Shown here one piece after another: positions 34,195-45,794 of a stretch of DNA of 64,000 nt. Below the pieces are notes generated by a model, which was not told the DNA's origin, did not search any database, and saw nothing but the letters and a program-made list of their open reading frames with translations. This DNA is from Aralia elata. Its lineage: Eukaryota; Streptophyta; Magnoliopsida; Apiales; Araliaceae. The stretch is from NCBI GenBank assembly GCA_034770075.1, contig JAVJAP010000027.1, forward strand, positions 310,001 to 374,000, written 5' to 3'. Positions within the stretch are counted from its first letter, which is position 1. Each line of letters begins with the position of its first letter. Both the position numbers and the translations under genes were made by a program.

Positions 34195-36007
34195 TGAAAG
34201 TCATATGCACACAAGCCAATCATATTTGATATGATGTAGCATATACTTTGTAATCTTATTCATTTATTAATAAAAGAATTGATTTTCTTAAAAGGCATTT
34301 TACATTATCTACATGGTGCTGTTATATTAAATGTGATAAACCCATAGTTTTGAGCAATGCTTTTAGAATCATGATGGTGATCATGCTAATGAGATCTAAA
34401 TTCTAGATAGCTCACAAACTAAAATCGTTCCTAATCGTTGGATTACTAAAAATGGGATTAGTGAATCCGGATAGATTAGTACATACGTTGCTTACTCTTA
34501 AGAAGAGGATGATTGATCTTATAATCATTTGTGTGAAGACACTAAAGCAAGTATGTAGGTGCTTATTAGTGAATAAGTTCACTGAACATGGCTCGCTAAG
34601 GAATACCTAATGGAGTTTTACTCGCCTGTCAATAGGAATTCCTCTAGTGATAGTAGTACAAGTGATCCTTGGACTTGAGATCATCATAGTATCTTGTGTA
34701 TGATGAGTTATACTTTGACATGTCCCTTAAGACCTTTAAGGTATATCAAAGGGTATGATTGGTAATAATAAGTTGTACATGGAGATAGGTGAATGATCAA
34801 CAAAGAATCTACCACGTCTAGTAAAGGATGTGAATGTCTTATGTGATTCGATAAATAACAACTCAGTAGTCTTGGCCAATGCAGAATGAAATTAGAAAGG
34901 AGTTTCTAATTTGCATTATTTAGAGTTATGCATTTGGGAATCGAAATACATATAATTAAATAAAATAAGACTTGACAGTAAATCCATGTCTTATATTTAA
35001 TCGGAACATTGTATGGTAGAAAGATTGAATTATACGGTAACTATGCACTGAAAGGTTCTTTTGTGATTAATGTTGAAATCTATATTATCTGGAAAGTCGT
35101 TGATCGCTAAGGGGGCTTACCCTTATTGTAGAATAAATGTTATTTATTTAAATGAATTAAATAGTTTAAATTATTTATTTAAAAAAGATTAGAATTGTTC
35201 TAATTGATTTATTCACAACTAGTTTAATATGGAGAACCTAAAGGGTCACACCGCAAAAGGAAAAATATTTATTTAAGAAGTAAATGGCATAATTGTAATA
35301 ATAAGTTAAGTGTATTTAATTTAGTATATGGAGATAGAATAAATTAAATAGCTTAATATTTATTATTTAATATTTTGAAAATATTAAATATAAATTAATA
35401 AGAGTCTTATTATTATTACTATTACTATTATTTAATTCCTAATAGGGATTGGGAATTAATTAATAGAAGTACTCTCTCATGAATTCTTAATTGGATTAGG
35501 AGCATATTTAATTAAAGGAGTTTAATTATAATAGAAACCCTAATCCTAAATAGTTTAGGAGAAGGGTTTTCTTACATCTATAAATAAGAGGAGTCTTATC
35601 ATAGATTAGGTTTACACACTCTTACATTAAATTGTGGAGAGTACTTGCAATTTTTATAGAGATAGAAACTAGGGTTTTGCCAACACCCATCTTCTTGAAT
35701 AACTATTCTTCCTTGGTGGATCACCTCTAGAGGCCAAACACTTGGGTGGCTAACGTTGATCAAGCGAAGGAATTTAGTCGGTGGAATTCAAGGAGAAAGC
35801 GAAGGAATTAGAGGTGAACTTGTACCCGAGGAAGCTTTGATTCACGAGGGTATAATTCTCTATCTCTATCTCTTTTGCTAATTGATAATTGAACACAAGG
35901 AAAGATCATGGTGATGGTTTGTATAAAAATTTTAAAATCCGTTTTATCACGCTTCCGCCCTCTTTATGTAATTTGATTGCATGTTTGCGTTATATACAAA
36001 CCTAACA
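34195..36007 (+). repeat. 3' LTR of copia-1
   Basis: TGAAAGTCATATGC...ACAAACCTAACA, 1,813 bp, complete. TATAAATA at 35579-35586. It faces the copia-2 3' LTR (36997-38790) in the opposite orientation only 989 bp away, forming a large inverted repeat. Confidence 0.93.
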
Positions 36008-36012
36008 GTTAC

Positions 36013-36991
36013 CTCCCTTTTATGGTGCTACCCGGTGGAATAATAAAATAAACTTTCCTAATTTCTTAGCTAATGCATGCCTAATTTCCTGCCTAACTCA
36101 CCTTTTCTTATGGGTGAGGGCCCATGAATTTGGAAAAAAAAATGAATTGTGGGAGAAGTTTTTCAAGCCACCAATTTGGAAAAAGGAAAAAGAATATGCA
36201 GGAGATAAATTCTTAGCCAACCGATTTGGAAAAGAAGAAGTGCACGAGAAGTTTTGAAAAACTTAACAATCTGATAAAGTTAATATAATATTATAATATT
36301 ATATCATTATAATATTATATTAAAAAGTTTTTATAAAACTATACTATTATATTATAATATAATATTATAATAATATATTTGAATAAATATTAATGTCGAA
36401 GAAGATAATTGTGGTTCCCATATGTTAAACTTACAACAAACGCTTCATGATAAATCCCTCTATTTATAACAAAAATTGAATAAATATCTACCACACATCA
36501 CTTATTTTTAATTAACACATTTTCAATCTTTCAATAATTTATTCACTATTAATATTATAGACTCACAATATTAACAACCAGATCATTTCCAGAGAAAAGG
36601 GGGCTTTCCATAGAAAATAACGCGTAATTAAATAACCCCTTTCCTTGACAGAACTTCTAGACATTGTTAATAATGCTAACTGGTTTAATAATATCATATC
36701 AAATAATATGAGTCACTGTGTCGTGACAAATAACCGATTTAATAATATAAAATACTATGCGGATGTTACTGTAACAACTATTGAGTTAAAATACTGCGAA
36801 ATTGTTACTTTATCAATTATTGAATCAATAATATGAAATATTATGCAATACCGTGTGCTACTGTGGAATACCGCGTACTACTGTGGAAAAACACGTGCTA
36901 CTATTCTTTTATTACCGGGTATTTCAATAGTTGCATGTGATAATACTGTTGACAAAATACTGTCGTTTTTAGTATCCGATAATTAGTCGTT
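36013..36991. other. AT-rich non-coding DNA between copia-1 and copia-2
   Basis: No gene is seen. It should continue the LTR-like sequence of 3915-5279 in which copia-1 landed. It has self-complementary 'taatataatattataatatt' runs (36286-36385) and, at about 36740-36910, degenerate short repeats ('aataccgcgtactactgtgg' and relatives with a period near 20-55 bp). Confidence 0.5.
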
Positions 36992-36996
36992 GTGGG

Positions 36997-38790
36997 TGTT
37001 GGGTTTGTATATAACATAAGTATGCAATCAAATTACATAAATAGGGCGGAAGCGTGATAAAACGGATTTTAAAATTTTTCATATAAACCATCACCATGAT
37101 CTTTCCTTGTGTTTAATTATCAATTAACGAAAGAGATAGAGATAGAGAATTATACCCTCGTGAATCAAAGCTTCCTCGGGTACAAGTTCACCTCCAATTC
37201 TTTCGCGTTCTCCTTGAATTCCACTAACTAAATTCCTTCGCTTGATCAACGTTAGCCACTCAAGTGTTTGGCCTCTAGAGGTGATCTACCAAGGAAGAAT
37301 ATTTGTTCAAGAAGATGGATGTTGGCAAAACCCTAGTTTCTATCTCTATAGAAATTGTAAGTACTCTCTACAATCTAATGCAAGAGTGTGTAACCCTAAT
37401 CTATGATAAGACTCCTCTTATTTATAGATGTAGGAATAACCCTTCCCTAAACTATTTAGGATTAGGATTTCTATTATAATTATACTCCTTTAATTAATTA
37501 TGCTCCTAATCCAATTAGGAATTCATGAGAGAGTACTTCTATTAATTAATTTCGAATCCCTATTAGGAATTAAATAATATTAATATTAATAATAATAAGA
37601 CTCCTCTTATTAATTTATATTTAATATTTCTAAAATATTAAATAATAAATATCAAGCTATTTAATTTATTCTATCTCCATAGACTAAATTATTAACACTT
37701 AACTTATTATTACAATTATGCCATTTACTTCTTAAATAAATATTTTTTCTTTTGCGATGTGACCCTTTAGATTCTCCATATTAATCCGATTGTGAATAAA
37801 TCAATTAGAACAATTCTAATCTTATTTAAATAAATAAATTAAACTATTTAATTCATTTAAATAAATAACATTTATTCTACAATAAGGGTAACCCCCTTAG
37901 CGATCAACGACTTTTCAGATAATATAGATTTCAACATTAATCACAAAAGAACCTTTTAGTGCATAGTTATCGTACAATTCAATCCTTCTACCATACAATG
38001 TCCCAATTAAATATAAGACATGGAATTTCTGTCAAGTCTTATTTTATTTAATTATATGTATTTCGATTCCCAAATGCATAACTCTAAATAATGCAAATTA
38101 GAAACTCCTTTCTAATTTCATTCTGCCTTAGCCAAGGACTACTGAGTTATCATTTATCGAATCACATATTACATTCACATCTTTTACTAGACGTGGTAGA
38201 TTCTTTGTTGATCATTCACCTATCTCCATGTACAACTTATTATACCCAATCATACTCTTTGATATACCCTAAAGGTCTTAAGGGACATGTCAAAGTATAA
38301 CTCATCATACACAAGATACTATGATGATCTCAAGTCCAAGGATCACTTGTACTACTATCACTAAAGGAATTCTTTTTAACAGGCGAGTAAACTCCATTAG
38401 GTATTCTTTAGCGAGCCACATTCAGTAAACTTATTTGCCAATAAGCACCTACATACTTGCTTTAGTGTCTCCACACAAATGATTATAAGATCAATCATCC
38501 TCTTCATAAGAGCAAGCAACGTATGTACTAATCTATCCGGATTCACTAATCTCTTTTTTAGTAATCCAACGATTAGGAACAATTTTAGTTTGTAAGCTAT
38601 CTAGAATTTAGATCTCATTAGCATGATCACCATCATGATTCTAAAAGCATTGCTCAAAACTATGGGTTTATCACATTTAATATAACAGCACAATGTAGAT
38701 AAAGTAAAATGTCTTTAATAACCGAATAAGATTACAAAGTATATGCTACATCATATCAAATATGATTGGCTTGCGTGCATACTACTTTTA
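36997..38790 (-). repeat. 3' LTR of copia-2
   Basis: On the plus strand it starts TGTTGGGTTTG and ends 'actactttta', where the outermost CA has become TA. 1,794 bp. TATA box on the minus strand at 37419-37426. It differs from the 5' LTR by several per cent by eye. Confidence 0.93.
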
Positions 38791-38804
38791 ATCTCCCACT
38801 TGCA

Positions 38805-41800
38805 CTAAAGCCAATCGCTATGGTATCTTATACCCTTCTTCTCTAAGTGTCGTTCTTGAGAGTCCACTATCTCTATAGTGACTTCTCCTTCTTTCAATGA
38901 TTCCTCTAATCAAATGAAAGTGCCGCAATACATATTTGAATCCAAGATGAGACTTAGGAACTATTCCTAGTTCTGTAATGAACTTTTCATCCAAACAATC
39001 AACTTCAAGCTTCGTTTATAGCTATATACTTTGTCTTTGTCACTAAACCAGCAACTCTTTATTGTTTGGAACCTTTCTAATTCATTGCACCACCATTCAA
39101 GGTAACGATTTAACCTAAAGTGGATTTGTTATCGTCTTGGTTAGTATGAAAAAACTTGAGTCTGTTTAACCCCTTAGTTTTAATTCAGACCTACCATGAA
39201 TCATGATCACATCTTCAGTATCGGTTAAGTACTTAAAGATGTTTATCACTGTCTTACAGTGATCTTCTCCAAAATATGACTGATCAACATCAGGCCTTGT
39301 ATATTCATTGCATACATGATAGTAACTCATGCGATCTCTTTTTTTTATTGAGGAAAATTTAAAGAGATACAATCCATGGTTCATCATCATGAGACATCTC
39401 TTAGAGTTTGCCATGCTAAACGCCTTTAGCATCGAATGAATATACGTTCATTGGGTCAAGCCGAACATCCTTTTAAATCTATCTATATAGATTTATATCC
39501 CCAATTTATAGGATGTTCCTCCCAAGTTATTCATAGAGGAATGTTTACACAATTTTATCTTTACTAATTGTAGCATTGGTGTGTTATTCCTTATCAGTAG
39601 TATATCAACATATAATAATAGGAATGTCACAGTGCTCCCACTGACCCTTTTGTACACACTAGGTTCATTCTCGTTTTTAATAAAATCAAACTCTTTTGAT
39701 TGTCTCATCAAAACGAATGTTCCATCTTTGAGAAGCTTGCTTCAATCCATAAATGGATCATCGTAGCTTAAAACACGATTTTCTTCAACCTTTGAAACAA
39801 ATTTCTCTGGCTGTATCATACATACATTCTCCTCAAGTCTTCATTGAGGAAGGACGTCTCTACATCCATTTGCCAGATTTCATAATAAGCTATAATCACA
39901 AGCAAAATCCAAATAGACTTGAGCATTACTCGATAATAAGGTTTCATCACAGTCAACTCCTTTACTTTATTTGAAACCTTTTAAATAAGTCTGGTCTTAT
40001 AGGTCTGCACCTTGCCATTTGCCCCAATCTTTCTCTTAAAGACCTATATACACCCTCTAGGCACTATGCCTTTTAGTGGAGTAACCAGAGTCTATACTTG
40101 GTTCTCATACATGGAGTCCATTTCGGATTTCATGGTCATCTGCCATTTCTCTGAGTGTTTACTACTCATAGCCTCATCGTATATAACTGATCATCATCCT
40201 CTATGATGCGTACCTCATCATCACCCCTATGATGAATCCATACCTCCCAAGTATCTTCGGTACTTCTTCCAGATTTACGATTCGGTTGTGGTACAATAGG
40301 TTTATCTACAGGTTCCTCGATTTGACTAAAAATGCTTTGTGGTTCTTAAACTCCTTCAAGATATATTATCCTCCCACTAGCTCCTTCAATGATAAACACC
40401 TTTATCCAAGAAGGCAGCGTGTTTCATAACAAACACCTTTTGCTTAGTAGGATTATAGAACTCTTATCCTAAACTTACTTGAGGAAGTTCCACAAATCTG
40501 CACTTGTCAGATTTTCTTGTCCCAAGCTTATCCTTTTGAAACCTTTTCACATAAGCTGAACAACCCCTTATCTTAACATACTTAAGACTAGGAATCCACA
40601 ATATCTATAACTTTTATGGAGTCTTAGGGCCGGACATTGAGGTTACCTTATTTTGTAGATATGCAGTCGTTTCTTGGGCATAACCCCAGATGGATACTGG
40701 AATGTCGGTAAAAATCATTATGGACCGCACGATGTCCTACATGGTACGATTTTCCTTTTAGATACACCAATCAATTATTGTATATCAAAAAGCGTCCATT
40801 ATAAGAAAATACCATTTTGAGATGATCTAGAAACTCATTGTACAAGTATTCCTTCCTCGATCTGATCAAAGAATCTTAATACTTTGTCAATTTGTTTCAC
40901 ATCTGAATTCTTTGAATCTTTCAAATGATTCAGACTTGTATTTATTAAATATACATATTCAACTCTTTGAATGATCATCTCCTTTTCTTTTAGTAATTTG
41001 TTCAATTTGCAAAATTATTTTTTTTTCATGTAAGTCAAGTTTACAAAGTGCATCAGGTGATCTTTCAGTGTCAAGCAAAACATTATCATTATAAATAGAA
41101 CAACTATTGTTCTTAAATATAATACCAGAACATTTCTTGTCCAACAACGAAAGTAATAATGTTTCTAAAGACAACTGGAACATAATAACAACTTATTAAC
41201 TTAATAGACTTACCCGTAGGCAACGCTAAACTATAAGTTCCTACGACTAATGTAGCAACCATTGTTCCATTCTCCACACGTAAGATTACTTACTCTTTGT
41301 TTAGCTTTCTACTTCTGCTTAGTCTCTACATTGAATTGCATACGTGAGAACTATAGCCGGTATCCAATACCCAAGTAGAACCTTGACTTACAAAAAAAAT
41401 TATTTCAATCATGAACAAACCTATATCTGTAATCGAAGCTTCACTAAACTTCTTCTGGTTAGCCTCTGCAAGATGCTCCTTACAGTTTCATTTCTAGTGT
41501 CCAGGCTTATTGTAGTGGAAGCAAACTCCTTTGCTATCTGCATCAGTTTTGTTCTTAGTGTCCTTAGTTATTGCCTTTCCTTATACATTCTTTGAATTGT
41601 TCTTCTTTTAAGAAGATCGTTTGGCCCTCTTCTGCTTCCTGGATGAATTATCTACCAATAAGACTTGGTCTTTCTTGGTTAGAAAATGACTCTCTACAGT
41701 TTTCAACATGTTTAAGCAACTCAAGCAGGCTGACATATAGCTTATTCATGTGGAAATTCACAACAAATTGTGAGAAAGAGTTCGAAAGTGATTGCAAGAT

Positions 41801-42272
41801 CAAATCTTGGATCATCTCTCCATCTATTACAAAACCCAATTATCCCAATTGTTTAATCAGATTGATCATTTTTTAGGATATTTGTCTATACTGTAGTGCC
41901 ATCGGTTATTCTAGATTGGAAGAGCTCCTTAGATATCTAATATCTAGCAGTCCTACTTTCCTCACCATTCAACTCCTTAAAGGTGCAGGAGTACAGAAGG
42001 AGCATCCATAGTTTCATGCTGATGCTGAAGCTCGTTACTTATGGATGCGAGCATAATACATTGAGCCAACTGTGCATCATCTTGCCACTTTCTAAAAGTA
42101 GCAATCTCTTCCTCAGAGGCATTGTCTGCAACCATTGCAGGGATATGCGTATTAAGGATATAAGATAGCTTTTCAGCCTTGAGAACTATTCTCAGATTCT
42201 TTAACCAGTTCGTGTAGTTCGGTCCGGTTAATTAGCATCTAATATGCTACGTAGTGATAGTGAATTAGACAT
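38805..42272 (-). pseudogene. gag-pol: Copia-2 gag-pol remnant
   Basis: The start codon is at 42272 (MSNSLSLRSILDAN) and the final stop at 38805-38807. Gag fragments (41648-42270), a protease fragment (40959-41183), RT (39493-39711) and RNase H pieces (39166-39432) can be followed by alignment to copia-3, with many indels and stops. In RT the catalytic YVDDILLIGN has become YVDILLIRN: one Asp codon is lost by a 3-base deletion. It encodes nothing functional. Confidence 0.88.
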
Positions 42273-42975
42273 TGTAAAATTTTGATAAATAAATTTGTAA
42301 TTTAACAATATTTTAGCATACATTCATTTAATTAATTACCAAAATAAATTAGGTCTTTATTTTAAATTGGTATCTCTCACTTTTTCATCAAACTATATTA
42401 CCCTCATTATATAGTTCGGTAATTCTAATCAAAGATTTGCTAGTGAGACTAAGGATCCCATTTCAAATGTATATAGCTTTGTGTGACACAACAAACTACA
42501 TATAAATAAATAGGTAGACAACTATTGTCAATTACATCACTATGTAACTCCTTGTATTTTTCCTCTTAGATTATTTTGATCAAGTGTGACACATCTGAAT
42601 CAAAATTATCCAAGTTAAGTCCAACCTAGCACTTCCATATATTTGAAAGAAAAACATTGTCCTTGTGTGACACAACAAAACAGCATCGTTCAGTCTATTT
42701 ATAAGCATCGAATGTGATAAAGCAACATCTTAAATATTTAATACTTGCCTTGTGTGACACAATAAACTCATATTAAATATTTAATACTCTATCGCTTTAC
42801 CATGCTAGAAGGCGACGTTCGATATTCCAAATATCTTTGAACGCTTAGGACTTAATATAATTTCTTTGAAGGGTTTATTATTATTAGTTTCATCTTGTTT
42901 AGCGCGCATGCATATATATATATGTATATATATATATAATACGCATCATATTATTTGACATGCGAAGTATGTTGG

Positions 42976-42978
<3 letters not shown>

Positions 42979-43026
<48 letters not shown>
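42979..43026. repeat. (AT)24 microsatellite
   Basis: Uninterrupted 48-bp AT tract in the copia-2 leader, at the place of the TA/TG tract of copia-1. Confidence 0.92.
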
Positions 43027-43029
<3 letters not shown>

Positions 43030-43754
43030 AATCATGCACATATAGAATACTATATTCTACCCGGATTGATTATGGACTTTTATTCTAGTTTGGTTCACTA
43101 GAGCCATCAAGTGAACCAAAAGGTCAAACCTAGGGTGCAAGAATTAAATTTAAATATAACTATTACATTTAAACTTGGGCTCCAATACAAACGGGTCTTC
43201 AAGCGCTCTTTGCTCCTTTGTCTCCAATTCTTCAAAATAATTCTAACTAATCCTATTACATGAACTATTTACAATAAAGAGAAACCTTGATCAGCAGTCA
43301 AGGGAAAGTACATAGGAGGGAGATAGAATTTACATTAAGAAAGATTAGAGAAGACGAGCTACGCAGACCCCATTTATAAAAACTTATTCATTCAAGCATC
43401 CTCTAAAATAATTCCAATCACACATTGGTCAATAGTCCATAATCAATCCCTATTTATTATCATGCATATCTCCATATGTATCAATAAATAACATTCATTT
43501 CGTGAATAATAAAACCATTCCATATATACATTGATATTCATTAATGGGCAAAAGTTTTGCTAATATTTAGTTTTTGAAACAAAACAAACTCTTTTATTTT
43601 AATCAAAAAACCAAATCCAAATTAAACTACTTTAATTTTGGCAATTTGAAATCATATTTCAAATAAAATAAACATCTTTATTTTAAACTTTTATCAATTA
43701 AATAAACCATTTATGTTAATTGAGAAAAACAAAATTTTTCAAACTCTGCATACC

Positions 43755-43902
43755 GGCGCGGCCTAGCTCCAAATTGAACTAGGAGCGGCGCAGCTGCGCT
43801 GCACCCCCAGAAACGTTTTCTTGGTTCAGGCGCGGCCGCGGTCCAGAATGAACTGGAAGCGGCACTGCCGCGCCGCGATGCAGATTCAGAGAAACGTTTT
43901 TT
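43755..43902. repeat. 74-bp GC-rich tandem duplication near the copia-2 primer site
   Basis: Units begin GGCGCGGCC at 43755 and 43829 and share 'tcca.a.tgaact.g.agcggc' and 'cagaaacgttttcttg' or its variants. It lies about 90 bp downstream (minus sense) of the primer site in otherwise AT-rich DNA. Confidence 0.8.
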
Positions 43903-43977
43903 GCCCAAAAATCCGATCGTATCGCATATCAATTTATACATGGAATCATCAAAATTAATAATTAACACAAGGATTAG

Positions 43978-43989
43978 GCTCTGATACCA
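43978..43989 (-). other. Primer-binding site of copia-2 (initiator Met-tRNA)
   Basis: On the minus strand TGGTATCAGAGC, one base after the 5' LTR end at 43991. It is intact. Confidence 0.92.
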
Positions 43990-43990
43990 C

Positions 43991-45789
43991 TGTTGGGTTT
44001 GTATATAACGTAAGCATGCAATCAAATTACATAAATAGGGCGGAAGCGTGATAAAACGGATTTTAAAATTTTTCATACAAACCATCACCATGATCTTTCC
44101 TTGTGTTCAATTATCAATTAACAAAAGAGATAGAGATAGAGAATTATACCCTCGTGAATCAAAGCTTCCTCGGGTACAAGTTCACCTCCAATTCCTACGC
44201 GTTCTCCTTGAATTCCACCGACTAAATTCCTTCGCTTGATCAACGTTAGCCACCCATGTGTTTGGCCTCTAGAGGTGATCCAACAAGGAAGAATAGTTGT
44301 TCAAGAAGATGGGTGTTCGCAAAACCCTAGTTTCTATCTCTATAGAAATTGCAAGTACTCTCCACAATCTAATGCAAGAGTGTATAACCCTAATCTATAA
44401 TAAGACTCCTCTTATTTATAGATGTAGGAATAACCCTTCCCTAAACTATTAAGGATTAGGGTTTCTATTATAATTAAACTCCTTTAATTAATTATGCTCC
44501 TAATCCAATTATGAATTCATGAGAGAGTACTTCTATTAATTAATTCTCAATCCCTATTAGGAATTAAATAATTGTAATAGTAATAATAATAATAAGACTC
44601 CTCTTATTAATTTATATTTAATATTTCTAAAATATTAAATAATAAATATTAAGCTATTTAATTTATTCTATCTCCATAGACTAAATTAAATACACTTAAC
44701 TTATTATTACAATTATGTCATTTACTTCTTAAATAAATATTTTTCCTTTTGCGGTGTGACCCTTTAGGTTCTCCATATTAAACCAGTTGTGAATAAATCA
44801 AATAAAATAATTCTAATCTTATTTAAATAAATAAATTAAACTATTTAATTCATTTAAATAAATAACATTTATTCTACAATAAGGGTAAGCCCTCTTAGCG
44901 ATCAACGACTTTCCAGATAATATAGATTTTAACATTAATCATAAAAGAACCTTTCAGTGCATAGTTACCATACAATTCAATCCTTCTACCATACAATGTC
45001 CCAATTAAATATAAGACATGGAATTTATATCAAGTCTTATTTTATTTAATTATATGTATTTTGATTCCCAAATGCACAATTCTAAATAATGCAAATTAGA
45101 AATTCCTATCTAATTTCATTCTGCCTTGGCCAAGGACTACTGAGTTGTCATTTATCGAATCACATAGGACATTCACATCTTTTACTAGACGTGGTAGATT
45201 CTTTGTTGATCATTCACCTATCTCCATGTACAACTTATTATACCCAATCATACCCTTTGATATACCCTAAAGGTCTTAAGGGACATGTCAAAGTATAACT
45301 CATCATACACAAGATACTATGATGATCTCAAGTCCAAGGATCACTTGTACTACTATCACTAGAGGAATTCCTATTAATAGGCGAGTAAAACTACATTAGG
45401 TATTCCTAAACGAGCCACGTTCAGTGAACTTATTCTCCAATAAGCACCTACATACTTGCTTTAGTGTCTCCACCCAAATGATTATGAGATCAATCATCCT
45501 CTTCCTAAGAGCAAGCAACGTATGTACTAATCTATCCGGATTCACTAATACCCTTTTTAGTAATCTAACGATTAGGAACGATTTTATTTTGTAAGCTATC
45601 TAGAATTTAGATCTCATTAGCATGATCACCATCATGATTCTAAAAGCATTGCCCAAAACTATGGGTTTATCATATTTAATATAACAGCACAATGTAGATA
45701 AAGTAAAATGGGTTTAATAACCGAATAAGATTACAAAGTATATGCTACATCATATCAAATATGATTGGCTTGTGTGCATACTACTTTCA
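43991..45789 (-). repeat. 5' LTR of copia-2
   Basis: 1,799 bp; on the minus strand TGAAAGTAGTATGCAC...ACAAACCCAACA. Minus-strand TATAAATA at 44413-44420. Confidence 0.94.
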
Positions 45790-45794
45790 GTGGG

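Larger units (their letters stand above)
5275..36012 (+). mobile_element. Copia-1, Ty1/copia retrotransposon with nested insertions
   Basis: The element runs 5280-36007, flanked by the 5-bp TSD GTTAC (5275-5279, 36008-36012). It has LTRs 5280-6775 (truncated) and 34195-36007, a leader, and a gag-pol broken into 8034-8362, 28518-31189 and 33238-34180. Without the nested T1 and X, the element would be about 8.5 kb. Domain order gag, protease, integrase, RT, RNase H is the copia order. LTR length near 1.8 kb and total size near 9 kb in its relatives fit the Angela/Tork group, which I offer tentatively. It is dead: many stops, a missing primer site and two large insertions. Confidence 0.93.
42273..43977 (-). 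other. Leader of copia-2
   Basis: Untranslated 1.7 kb between primer site and gag. Near the primer site it carries a GC-rich tandem duplication (43755-43902). Farther on are an (AT)24 tract (42979-43026) and four palindromic motifs, CCTTGTGTGACACAACAA-like, at 42477-42494, 42585-42594 (short form), 42661-42678 and 42748-42765. No real gene; the ORF at 43711-44091 is compositional. Confidence 0.75.
36992..45794 (-). mobile_element. Copia-2, Ty1/copia retrotransposon (decayed)
   Basis: The element runs 36997-45789 on the minus strand, flanked by GTGGG (36992-36996, 45790-45794). LTRs are 36997-38790 (3') and 43991-45789 (5'), the primer site is at 43978-43989, the leader at 42273-43977 and the gag-pol remnant at 38805-42272. 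It is a close relative of copia-1: the same LTR start, the same TATAAATA place and the same leader palindromes. Size 8,793 bp. Confidence 0.95.

Noticed and set aside
42477..42765. Regularly spaced palindromes resembling a CRISPR array
   Set aside because: Only four units, unequal spacing, homologous spacers in related copies, and a plant retrotransposon leader context.
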